From Solenopsis invicta (taxonomy: Eukaryota > Arthropoda > Insecta > Hymenoptera > Formicidae), in assembly GCF_016802725.1 (NCBI RefSeq), contig NC_052679.1, positions 16,919,635 to 16,983,634 on the forward strand: a DNA stretch of 64,000 nt, written 5' to 3'. The notes under the pieces are model-generated. The model was not told the origin of the DNA. It saw only the letters and a list, made by a program, of their open reading frames with translations, and did not search any database. Below, in pieces: positions 30,070 to 41,300 of the stretch; position 1 is the first letter of the stretch; each line of letters begins with the position of its first letter. Position numbers and translations under genes: made by a program.

Positions 30070-30272
30070 GCAGCGTGAAGTGGCTTTATTTCTCTCGCGC
30101 GGTTAACTTCACGCGCCAAAAGTGACGCTTTGTTGCGGCGCGGCGGTGCGCATGCGCAGCAGTAGGCAGTTTGGAGTCGACATGCATCCTAGTTTCGAGG
30201 TTATGTCATCTTGCTTTGAATTCGGAACAGATTAACGCGCGAAATTAAGGCGCGATCTTCAAGGAGAGAATA
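30070..30272 (+). promoter_or_regulatory. SPOUT1 bidirectional promoter with NRF1/Ewg-type palindrome
   Basis: GC-rich sequence directly upstream of the SPOUT1 start codon. TGCGCATGCGCA at 30147-30158 is a perfect match to the NRF1 (erect wing) binding palindrome. CGCGCCAAAA at 30112-30121 reads as an E2F-like site on the minus strand. The part at 30070-30125 aligns with blocks at 28.39-28.48 and 27.88-27.95 kb that precede the duplicated antisense exons, so the promoter probably fired in both directions before the transposon insertion. Confidence 0.55.
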
Positions 30273-31382
30273 ATGTCTGCTGCGAAGCCCGAGTCAAAGA
30301 ACTGGCGAGAGTACAATCATAAACGAAAGGAGCTTCGGAAGCAATGGAAGGAGGAGAAATTGGCGAAGAAGGCGAGGAATGCAGAACTCGAGAGGGAGTC
30401 GAGGAACGAGGCGCAAGACCACGTGGAGACAGGTGATGTGAAGAACGAACGGAGAGACGTCTGCACCATAAGTATAGCGGTACCCGGCTCGATCCTCGAT
30501 AACGCGCAGTCCCCGGAATTGCGTACCTACCTAGCGGGACAAATCGCGCGAGCCGCGTGCATCTACAGGGTGGACGAGATTGTGGTGTTTGACGATAGGG
30601 GCGAGGTCACGGAGGATGAGAAGCGGAAGGTCAGGAAGGATGACGTCCTGGGCGAGGGCAGAGTCGGATGTCTACAGCTGGCCAGGATACTACAGTATCT
30701 CGAGTGCCCGCAGTACCTGAGGAAGTACTTCTTTCCGATCCACAAGGACCTACAGTATGCAGGTCTACTGAACCCACTGGATGCGCCACATCATCTGAGA
30801 CAGGAGGACGAGTCTTTATATCGAGAAGGTATAGTCACCAATAAGCCCATAAAGGTGGGCAAAGGTTCTCAAGTGAATGTAGGACTGTTGAATGAGATTC
30901 ATGTGGATAAAGTGTTAATGCCTGGGATAAGGGTAACAGTAAAGATACCGGCAGGACAGCCAAATCCGAAGAAACTGAAAGGTATTGTTGTACCGCCTAA
31001 CGTGCCACGCGCGGAAACTGGTATTTATTGGGGCTACACTGTCAAACTGGTAAAAAATCTGACTGAGGTGCTGACGAATTGTCAGTACAAAGGAGGATAT
31101 GATCTAACAATTGGAACGTCCGATAAAGGAACGTTGATCGATGAAATAGAAGCCAGAAGCTTGAAGTACCGCCATTGTCTCATAGTGTTTGGAGGCCTCC
31201 GGGGATTGGAAGCTGCCGTGGATGTGGATCCGCATTTAAACATTGACGATCCATCTCTAGTCTTTCATAAATATGTGAATATGTGCCCACAGCAAGGATC
31301 ACGGACAATCAGGACAGAAGAAGCTATTCTCCTAACTCTAGCCGAACTAAGGACTAAATTAGTGGCTAAGGAAATAACCTAG
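30273..31382 (+). CDS. SPOUT1: SPOUT-domain RNA methyltransferase (SPOUT1/C9orf114 family)
   Basis: Predicted RNA methyltransferase of the SPOUT (trefoil-knot) class. Human SPOUT1 (CENP-32) is linked to rRNA uridine methylation and spindle function. A single open frame of 369 aa has no introns, against about 376 aa in human. Residues 1-60 are basic and charged (KELRKQWKEEK, KKARNAELER), as in the family. The catalytic domain follows from about residue 65 (CTISIAVPGSILDNAQ), with VVFDDRGEV, the LQYLECPQYLRKYFFP block and GYDLTIGTSD. The C-terminal knot region is HCLIVFGGLRGLEAAVD and QGSRTIRTEEAILLTL. The start is the first ATG in a GC-rich promoter context. It converges with RPE, with 194 bases between the stop codons. 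Confidence 0.95.
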   Translation: MSAAKPESKNWREYNHKRKELRKQWKEEKLAKKARNAELERESRNEAQDHVETGDVKNERRDVCTISIAVPGSILDNAQSPELRTYLAGQIARAACIYRVDEIVVFDDRGEVTEDEKRKVRKDDVLGEGRVGCLQLARILQYLECPQYLRKYFFPIHKDLQYAGLLNPLDAPHHLRQEDESLYREGIVTNKPIKVGKGSQVNVGLLNEIHVDKVLMPGIRVTVKIPAGQPNPKKLKGIVVPPNVPRAETGIYWGYTVKLVKNLTEVLTNCQYKGGYDLTIGTSDKGTLIDEIEARSLKYRHCLIVFGGLRGLEAAVDVDPHLNIDDPSLVFHKYVNMCPQQGSRTIRTEEAILLTLAELRTKLVAKEIT

Positions 31383-31576
31383 AAAAATAACTGTGTAACA
31401 GAGGAAATAACTAAATGCATCATATCTCCTCTCAAGTAATGTTGAATTTTATCACATCACTGTATAAAAAATACAGATCTTAATATATTTATATATTTTT
31501 GCATATATATATATAAAAAACTCCAAGTTTATCCCAAAAATAGTTTGTACATTTTATGGTATTCTCGTTGTTATCA
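31383..31576. terminator. Shared 3' region of convergent SPOUT1 and RPE
   Basis: Only 194 bp separate the two stop codons, so the two 3' UTRs probably overlap. The sequence is AT-rich with a short ATAT run at about 31.50 kb. No perfect AATAAA is obvious on the plus strand. Confidence 0.35.
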
Positions 31577-33127
31577 CTATGTTGAATGACTGTGCTCCAA
31601 ATAACAATTTACTGTGTCTCTAAGAGTCGTTATTACTTTAGCTTGATCAGCAGAACCTATAATAGCTGTGCCAGACACGATCATATTAGCACCAGCCTGA
31701 AAAATAATGTCAAACATGAAAACTATTGATTTAATTTAATTTCGCACGAGTCAACTTTTAATAAAATTTATTTATAATAGGGAGACCAAAAAGTGAGTTT
31801 TTTTTATAAATCTAAATAGTAGTTTTGTTATAATTTATTATTTATTTAATAATATAATCCTAATCATTTTCTATAATAGTCATTTATTAATTTTCTAATC
31901 TTTTTTCTTAAAGAAGTTAATTGGCTTTGATTCTGTAACATGGCATAATACTCAATATAATACCCTAAATTATATCAATAAAATATAACATTTATAAAAA
32001 TAATATTACTTTTTGATTCTCCTAATATATTTATAGTAATTTTCACCAAGTTGTACCTTTGCGCAAGCTTCAATTGTAGCTGGTCCAACTCCGCCGTCGA
32101 CTTCGATGTCCAGTTCAGGATAGTTCTCTCTTAACCACGCCACTTTTTTTAACATTGATTCCATAAACTTCTGCCCACCAAAACCAGGTTCCACAGTCAT
32201 TACTAAGATCATGTCTGCTAAGTCCGCATAGTCCGTCACCACATCTACAGGTGTTCCTGGCTTGAGCGCTACGCCAACCTGATTTTTGAAATTAATTCCA
32301 TTAATTATAAATTAATAAATAGCAATCTTTGTAAAAAGTGTGCCCACCTTCATTCCAGCTTCTCTCACTTTCCTACAAACTAGAGGAACATCCTCTACAG
32401 GCTCCACGTGGAATGTATACTGGTCTACACCAGCATCGGCCATGGGTTCAATCCACTGTAATTTATTTCCTTCAATTAAATTAATTTAATTTCAATTTAC
32501 AAATGTTAAATTATAACATTTATATGGAATTTCTCTAATAAAAATTTTTATATGAACGAGAGCACTAGAAATATTCTATAGTTTTCTTTTCAAATTAAAA
32601 AATTTTTTTTACTCTTATAAGATTTTATCGGAATAACATTACAAAATAAGAAAGGTTACTTCAGAAATCACATATAAGTAAAATTTTAAAAGAAGATTTA
32701 GACTCAGTATTTTTTAAGTGTTCCAATTCGTATAAAAAATCTGAGAAAATTTTCCAAAAAATTATGAAATTATATACAAAATTTCTGAAAAATTTTTACC
32801 ATAATTCAATTATTAATGCATGACATTAAAACTTCTATTGTGCTGTCTCCAGAAAATAACTGCAACTTGCATATATTTTACCTGCTCGGGTTTGGACACC
32901 ATCATGTGCGTCTCAAAGAAGGCTTCTTTTATTTTATTGCGAAGACACTTGACGATCGGGTGGCCGAACGTGAGATTGGGCACAAAGTGACCATCCATCA
33001 CATCCAAGTGCAGGTAATCGGCGCCGTTGTTGAGCAACTGTTGCGACTCCTCGTAAAGCTCCGCCAGGTCGGCGTTCAAGATCGACGGGCCGATTTTCGC
33101 GTTCAAACCCTTCGCAGTCCTCGCCAT
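31577..33127 (-). CDS. Rpe: Ribulose-phosphate 3-epimerase
   Basis: Interconverts D-ribulose 5-phosphate and D-xylulose 5-phosphate in the non-oxidative pentose phosphate pathway; cytosolic TIM barrel. Four minus-strand exons: 33127-32882, 32455-32348, 32278-32057 and 31696-31577. They total 696 nt (231 aa, against 228 in human), all phase 0. Signature blocks are visible. PSILNADLA is near the N terminus, and HLDVMDGHFVPNLTFG holds the metal-binding His and catalytic Asp. Also present are ETHMMV, VEPGFGGQKF, DIEVDGGVG (catalytic Asp) and the C-terminal NMIVSGTAI phosphate loop. The long intron 1 (32456-32881) is plain AT-rich sequence. Confidence 0.96.
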
Positions 33128-33641
33128 GTCGTCTGGAATGTATCAATGGGTGAGCACGTTTCACAAAACTACAAAAAAGTATACGCTTAAACACGTGTGT
33201 CGTTCTGTACAACGCAGATTAAAACATTCAGCGTATTGTATTGCGCAAATAAGACTTTTGTATCTGGCGTGATAACCTACATTGCTCAACGTGAGCACTG
33301 AGCGACTAACTCAGGTTAGGTTAGGTTAGGTTCGCCTTCTGCTTGTAGCACGTGGAAATCGACGGAGCAAGGACAAGATCGATTATGCGATGCATGAGCG
33401 ATTATTTGAAATGAGAGAGACACGAAATTTCGAGTGTCAACGTAGGACTATGATTTCAAGGCTTGAAATGGCGAAGCTGGCTCTCCAAGGCTGAACACTT
33501 GTTTCGCGATATAAAAGAGAACTACGTTGGGCGTATGAGGAAAAATGGATCTTCCCGTCGAAGCACGAAAATCGAAGATTGGCCTTTTTTTTATCGCAGC
33601 TACAGGTTCTTATTGTATTGTTTTTATTATATCGAATTAAA
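33128..33641. promoter_or_regulatory. Divergent promoter region between RPE and ATPSCKMT
   Basis: About 515 bp lie between the two start codons. It contains a short telomere-like run (33313-33332) and an open frame 33463-33642 in the same register as ATPSCKMT but ending in TGA just inside that gene's ATG. Both genes are probably driven from here. Confidence 0.45.
33313..33332 (+). repeat. Short interstitial telomere-type repeat (TTAGG)n
   Basis: AGGTTAGGTTAGGTTAGGTT is nearly four units of TTAGG, the common insect telomere motif. It lies in the RPE/ATPSCKMT divergent promoter. Confidence 0.8.
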
Positions 33642-34860
33642 ATGAGTAGCCCCAACGATATTAACAAGCCGGTCTCCCTCTGTGCTGATTGCAGGTGGAA
33701 TTGCGACAGCGATCAGCGTCGTCTGTTTTCCATTCGTGAGCCCGGCGTTTCGCAAGATATGCTTGCCATACGTGCCGGCCACGCATCAGCAAATAAAGAA
33801 TGTCATTCGAGCGTTAAACGGCCGCTCCGGCTCCCTGATCGACCTCGGCAGCGGCGACGGGCGTATTGTGAGTATGAGCGATAAATATTATGACGAGTCA
33901 TGCAACTCGTCGGAAAATGCGCCGTGAATGCAAACACACGGGGTGCGTGTCAAACTTTTCCACTCTCCCCCGACGACGGCGGCGAATGAGATAATTTATA
34001 AATAGGTTCTCGCGACGGCAAAACGCGGCTTTAAGGCCCACGGTATCGAGCTGAACACCTGGCTGGTGTGGTATTCGAGACTCCAGGCGCTGATTAACGG
34101 TCTGTCGAGCGACACCGCGTTTCTCAAGCGAGATCTGTGGAAACACCATCTGGGAAAATATGACAACGTCGTTATATTTGGCGTAGATCAAATGGTATGT
34201 TTTCTTTGATATTTGTCATGATATTCTTGAGAGGTAGGATAACTGTCCTGATTATTGCCAGTGTCCCAACTACTGCCAATTTTTCCATTGTATTGTGTTG
34301 TCAGAATAAAAAAATATGTTATATATTGAAAATGCTTTAATGTTAAACTATCATATACATAAATAAAACAAAAATGTGTGACTGAATAAATAAAAGGGCA
34401 ATATCAGATGTGTGTAGCGATATTTAAAACATTGACATCACTTGGATTAATAGTCAAAAGACTGGCAGAACTGATAGTAATAAATTCACACCTTGTATTT
34501 TTATTTTTTTATTTAAATCCATCAATTTTTGAGCTCTTATTGCTTTTATTTTGTGTATATTAAAGTGTTGAATAATGAGAAAGAATATTTATATTTATAT
34601 TTATATATTTAAAAACTACAAAATAAGCTATTAACTGCCACTATGTGCTTAAGACATCATTAATTGGGACAATTACTCTAGCAAGATATATATTAAGTAA
34701 CTGTTGACTTTTACAGATGGAAGATATCGAAAAGAAATTCAATAGTGAGTTGGGCAAGGACTCCCTTGTGATTGCATGTAGATTTCCTCTTCCTAACACA
34801 TGTCCTATTACGACGATCGGACATGGAGTTGATACTGTTTGGGTTTACAAAATGCCCTAG
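33642..34860 (+). CDS. ATPSCKMT: ATP synthase c-subunit lysine N-methyltransferase (FAM173B family)
   Basis: Mitochondrial S-adenosylmethionine-dependent methyltransferase that trimethylates a lysine of the ATP synthase c-ring. Exons: up to 33867, 34006-34194 and 34717-34860. A membrane span (around AGGIATAISVVCFPFV) is followed by the family block FRKICLPYVPAT and SAM motif I DLGSGDGR. Next come the GIELNTWLVWYSR block, LKRDLWKHH, VVIFGV and the C-terminal IACRFPLP and DTVWVY blocks. The 5' end is problematic. The natural ATG (33642) reads 13 codons to KPVSL, and the conserved frame then continues one base later (from 33682, VLIAGG), so an extra T near 33681 breaks the frame. It may be a sequencing/assembly indel or a real mutation, or an unseen first exon may splice in upstream. 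The coding length from that ATG is about 186 aa, shorter than the human protein. Confidence 0.85.
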
Positions 34861-35388
34861 AGCTGAATTTGAGGTAACAAAGAGATACAGATTGAATAAA
34901 TGAATTTTTTATTTCCTATAAATTATAATTTATAAGAAATACAAAAATAATTATACTTTTAATACTATGTATGTTTATTGAAATACAAAAGACATACAAC
35001 ATTAAAGGTCTTCATAGTTACAATAAGAAAATAAGTCTATTTTTTCAAAATATTATTCTAAATTATATTGTATCACGTAATTAAATAAATTATGTTATTG
35101 CGTTTACAAAACAGCTGCCTTACATAATCTCTATTATGCTGTTTTAAATTTTAAATACACTTTTTGTTTCGTGTAAAATTTTCTTCTTATAACTCCATGC
35201 AATAAATTGCATTTTGCAATAATTTGCCTAACGCTTCTCAATCGCTGTTGTATTTAAATCTACTTTAGTAATGTAATTGTTGAACACTATAGGATTCTCT
35301 TAAAATGCATAACGATGCACATTCAATTGTATTCACAAAATACTAAGTATCATATAAATGCACAGTCTACACGAGTTTAATTATACGA
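34861..35388. other. Intergenic, 3' ends of ATPSCKMT (+) and SLC38A9 (-)
   Basis: AT-rich sequence between two convergent stop codons with several possible poly(A) signals in both directions (for example AATAAA at about 34.896 and 35.082 kb on the plus strand). Nothing else is seen. Confidence 0.45.
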
Positions 35389-38300
35389 TTAACGATCCGT
35401 GATAAAGAACTGAGCAATGAGATTTAAAAGCCCAATAATAGGTATACTTAAATGGAATAATATCGAACACACGTTTAATTTTCCTTCCTTCTTCAAAATG
35501 GATAAATGCAATAAATTTGGGAAAGTGAAAACGTAGATGAGTCCGCTTAAAGCGCCGGTGTACCTAACGATAGTCCCGATATGAGGAACAAACGTCGCGA
35601 AAATGATACATATAGAGACTAATATGAGATTAATGAAGAGCACCAAGCATGTATTGGATACTCCTTTGCATATCCATGAGAACAACTGGATACGCAGCAT
35701 GTATGCGAGTAAAGGATAGACAGTTAGCAGTTGGAAGAGTAGCACTATACGAGCGCTTAGCGTCAGGCCATCCCACTTTTGAAAATTATTCAATAGATTC
35801 TGCAATGAAACAAGATCCAAATTAAAAAACATTTTGTCGAAAAACTCTTGGAGTCAGTGCGCCAATCAATAAACAAATAAGAAATTGAACTAGTCAATGA
35901 ACAAATCTACTTAATATCACTACATTTTCAAATAAAAAATGATATTTTAATTAAATCTGTATGAAAATTAAATCTGAAAATTATCAATTAATTTGCAATT
36001 AATTTTGTAGTCTTATTATTTTAATCTTTCTTAAAATGTTTTATTCAGCGACTAAACAGGTTGTAGGTCAATAACCCTATATCATATTAAATATATTTTT
36101 CTATACAAAAATATATTGCGTACTTACATCTTCTATGCACGATTTGGGCAATGGGAAGCACATGAAAAACGATACTCCAACGATGATATAAGTAAATGTG
36201 ACGAGAATATATGCTATGGTTAAATCTCTTCCCTAAAAATAAAATCGTTTCTGTTTAATTTTCGCAAGCGATTCGTATATGGTGTAAGAAAATGCAATTT
36301 GAAGTAACTAACGTTATTTTCTTGGTAACGATTATTCTGCATTATGTTGACTACGATATTGTGGATGAAAAATGACATTGCCAGCAACCCGGAAAGCGCT
36401 GGAAATGTGGGCCGTATCACCCAACTCGTTTCCCATTCGACTTGGTCCATGTTGATGCCCCATGACGCTGATTTTATCACAACGAAGATAATCAAGTACA
36501 TAACTGACACCGTTCCTGTAAGATATATTAAAAACTCGTGTCTCATAACGGCAGATTTTTAATCAAAGTCGTATACTCGACAAAATTATTGAGAAAAAAT
36601 ACTCATATGGTATATTAAATATAAAAGTGATTAATAACGTGTACATGAACATCAAAATAAAATAAATAAGGCTGTTGCGTATGGTAAATATTACCACATG
36701 CCACATCGATAGCCATATTAGCTAACAATAAGCCCGCAGGGAATGTAGAGAGGTTCAAATCCTGACTGAGATAATATTTTTTGCAACAAATCTTTGTAGT
36801 ATTTCGGAGCGGAAAGAGGAGGGTGGGGGGGGGGTTCTTATAGATCTTCTTAACATTAATGTTATTGAATTGATTATCAATTTCATATTATGATTTTATT
36901 ATTCTGAGTTATTTTAAGAGCTGTGTTTCAAAATCAAAAATAATGACGTGCAGTTCAAAACTAAAAAATGGTATTTAGAATCATAAAGAAATTATTATCA
37001 GAGCACTAAGATCCACTTTGATCGTTATTGGTAATTTCTTAATGTAAATGTAAAATAAGTAAGGCTGTAAAAGCAAATCAAATAACATAAGAAAAATTTA
37101 GAAAGCTGACGCAAATGACGATACGTAAAGTTTAAATATTTATTGGCGATGACATTTGTATCCAGACGATTTCGTAATACTTTAATATTATGATATCGTC
37201 TGGACGCAAATGTCTCAATCATAAATTTAAGTAATCCTCAGTGCGATAAGAATACAAAAAAGTGTTAATTATGTTTACCTAATATGTACTTTTACGTTCA
37301 AACTTTATGACCGTTTATCTATTTGTATCTTCTAATATTCTGTTCTCGTATATTTGTAACTATTACAACTAATTTAATCAATGTTTTACACTTAATTAAC
37401 TTCTTTCTTATCATTCTTATCGCACTGAGGAGGGCCTAAATTACAGTCGAACATTTGCGCAACTTTTGTAATATTTTATCGATAAATATTTAAACTTTAC
37501 TCACCATTACGCATGTTGGCGTATCTGTTTCGACTTTTTTATTTATTCTTAGAGCATTATTTATTTTATTGGTTTTTTCTTGTGTTAACACGTGCATACT
37601 CACCGAGGGAATTAAACTTCGTGAAAAATGTCGTACTGTTAAAATTTAAGAAGGGAAATATAAGTAGAGCCAAAAACATGGGCACTGTGTTGCGCTGATC
37701 CCACGCTGGTCCCAACGCATCGAACGTTTTCTCATAGGTCACAATGGTATTATTGTCTCGGATCTCTTTCGGACACAGAACTGTAATGAAAGCGATAAAA
37801 CTGTAACGGGGACACGTTACTTTCGAGGAATAAACTCTGTATCTATCTATCTATCTATCTATCTATCTACATCTATATATATATATATATATCTACCTTC
37901 TTTATATGAAATGTTCTCAGATACAGGATGCACCGACCAGCCACCTATGTTATCTGCAAAATGAATATGATATTCCGAGATCCGGAAGGACTTGTATTTA
38001 CAGCAAAAAGAATATTTACCATAAATAAAATTGACGCTATTGTAAAGGAAGTTGGCCATTAATATCCAGTAAGCTATAGTTGCACCCAGCAATACGGCAA
38101 TACTAAAAATTCTAGCAATATGTTCCGCCCATTTGCCGAGATATATCCGGCACAAGTCTAAGACTTCTACGTTTGCTCCACCACCTAATTAAACATAGCA
38201 TTATTAATTACGTCACGTGTCACGAGAAGAAGCTTCATGGTAGAAGATTCTTTTACCATGATATGCGTGTGCAACTACGAGACGATAAGCAGTGTACAAG

Positions 38301-41300
38301 CATAAACCGCTCATCAGCAGATTGAGGATGATCCCAGGAAAGAATCCGGCCATCACAATTCCCCACGGCATCGTTAGTAACGACGAGCCTAGTATTGTAT
38401 TCCATATTGAAAATCTAAAATATAAGAATTAATTAAATTGGGTAATATCCTCATAGTAAGTAAATGGTAATATTACAGAAAATGTATCTTTAGGTAGATT
38501 TATTGTAATATAATTTTTAATATATTTATATGTCGAAAAAAATTTATATCTTTAAAAATTCTGATCTTCGAATAAAAATTATATTAGAATAAATTAATAT
38601 AAATATAATATATATATATATATATAGATAACTCGAATATATTCAATATATGTAATTCCATGTCAAATATCTTTTATAACTCCGATTCTCGAATTTACGT
38701 GATATCAGAGAAGGAAAATAGCGATTAAAGTTGTTGAAGATTTTCTAGTTGTTTATAAAAATTAATTAAAATGCGATTAAGCTCGGATATCCTATATCCC
38801 ATTTATCAGCAATTGCCTCTTGAATAATATGCACATTACGTTACGTTCATGTCACGCAAACATTTCTTCGATAATCAACACTTCGCATATCACGAAGTTT
38901 GAGCTCATAAAAATGATATCTCTATCTTCTTAGCAAGCCCAGTTGCGCATCAGAATGCGCATTATCATCATGTTTCTATCATCCGGTTATCTAATACGAA
39001 TTCCCTATGGTTGTATCATAGACAGGCCGTATGTAGTATACGGATGGTATAGGTATGTGGATCAAGGACGATGGGTGTAGATTTAAACTACTGCATGAAC
39101 TTGATTTGTGATTGTAAAGGCCATACCGTAGTCCGAAATCGTGCGTAATTATGCGTCATCTACGCGACCACGAGATAATCCCATGTTTTCAGAGTATTTT
39201 TGACTGAGACGCACTTTCGGACGTAGGTAAATAACTCTCCGATTTCACAAACGTGTCTATCTTTTCGTTCTAATTTTTCTGTTTATCTGCCGGATGCTGC
39301 CGGACCGAGACCTAATTTCATAGATCATAAAAGTAAGCGGTTCCATTTTCTTACTTAGAATTAATAGACAAATGTAAATATGTCGGGGAAGTAACGAATA
39401 CTTGTCCCATTTTTTTTTATCTATAATTTCACCGCGTTGTTTTACTGTATCGTTTTCTCGTTATGTGTTCCTTATCTTTTTATAGGGAAAACAGGTCATA
39501 TCCTACTTATCATGAAATAAAAAACAGAAGAAGGAAATAAATAAAAGGAAGAGATAAAAATTAATTAGAAAAACATTCTGCATACTATATCGTAGTTTTA
39601 TATATTACATGCGATTTATATATGATTAGGTGGGCTAATATATATATTTTTTTAACTAAATTAAGTCAATGGCTTATCAAATTTACTTATATTAAAAGTT
39701 ACATGAACAAAAAATTAAATAATTAAAAGTTACGTTAAGATTAAATTAACTTAAGTTAAATTGGAATTGAATTTTGAGATGCATTATTCATATTAAATTA
39801 GACATTGTAAGATTTTAAAATTAGATTACTGAAAACAATTATATATATGTATATAATAATATGCATCATTGAATAAATTTAATATTTTATTTGTAAATTA
39901 AGTTTATATAAAATAACAAAGTTTCTGTTTTTTTTTCTTTTATACTCTCTTTGTTTTACGTCAATTTTTAATTTAGGAAAAACGTTAATAAAGTTTGCGT
40001 TTTAAAATAATAATTAGTTGTAAACGTAAAAACTAAATTATTTAAAATTAACTAAATTAAGTTAAAAGTTATTGACTTTACTATTTAACTTTTTAACTAA
40101 TTACTACTCGACGCTGTATTATAGTATGATATATATACATATATATATTTGAGCATGTATAACAAAATCGTGATCTACGTGACTTTATTTCAAGCATACA
40201 TATCTTTTCCCATCTTAATTATTCTGTTTATCCGTCGGACGAACCAGATTGAGACTCAATTTCAACGCAAAATAAATATATAAAATATATATCGTAAAGT
40301 AGGTCGCATGCACGACAGTATACACAAAAGGTATCTGTGCTAGCAAAGTTTAAAGGAGTAGGTAAAAAATTCGTTTAAACCCCGAGCGCGATCTCGTCGC
40401 TCGCCGTTCTAATTCCGAGCATGATCTCGTTGCGCGATTCCGAGTATTGTTAACGAGGGTCCGCTGCTTCGCGTGCGAATCGACGCTGATCGACGCCGGA
40501 ATCCGAGAATTCCCGACGTCGCCGTCGCGCGCCGCGGTGGCGGGCGTTTCGCGGTGCCCGCGCTCGTGAGCTCGTGACGTGTGCGCAGCTCCGGTGCGCG
40601 CGCCCGACGGCGGCAACGGCGGATTGCCGGCTAAGGGCATTCACCTTCTCGGGGCGGTCGTCTGTTGCCCGGGCAACAGACAGAGCGGTAACCCCTTCGG
40701 GGCGTCCCGTCGCGTCTCGCGCTCTAGACGCCCCGCTCCGCGAATACCGTCGCGCGGAGCAGAGCGGCGCGGCGCGCCGCGGCACCGTGCACCTAGCTTC
40801 GTTCCCGCGTCTCGGAAACGAGCGGCCGTGTTTCGCGCTCGAGTTTCTCTCTGCCCTTTTTGTCGGCGAGGTGAAAGACCAGGCGTCTCTCGCGCGGATA
40901 ATCGCTCGCTCGTTTTCCAGACGCGGGAACGGGCGATCGCAGCTTCGTGCGCGCGCGCGTGTGTGCGTGTGTGTGTGTGTATGTATGTGATCGACACCAG
41001 GATGCAGCACGACGATCTCGTCCGCGGGAAAGCCCGCGAGGTCGCGGCGCATGCAACGGTGAGTCGTCTTTCCCAATCGGTCTTCTCCGAAGACAATTGC
41101 GTTAGCGCTTTGGTCGGTTAAAAGAGCCTCGACGCCACGCATTTAGGTTATATCAGTCACATGTAGGCACTCGCGGTGTGCGAGAGTATACAGGCCGCGC
41201 CTCTCTCTCTCTCTCTCTCTCTCTCTCACTTGCGCGCGCGGATTCAATCGGGCGGCGCGCGGCGTGACTGATCCGCTAATTTCGCGCTGATTTCGCGAGC

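Noticed and set aside
36720..36785. tRNA-like B box (GGTTCAAATCC) in an SLC38A9 intron
   Set aside because: The flanking bases do not form a T-stem or acceptor stem and the A box is poor; at most a tRNA-derived SINE trace.
40450..41142. Frames up to 230 codons on both strands of the GC island
   Set aside because: Low-complexity R, A and H-rich products (HTHTHTHT from a GT repeat), overlapping in several frames; expected from CpG-rich DNA.
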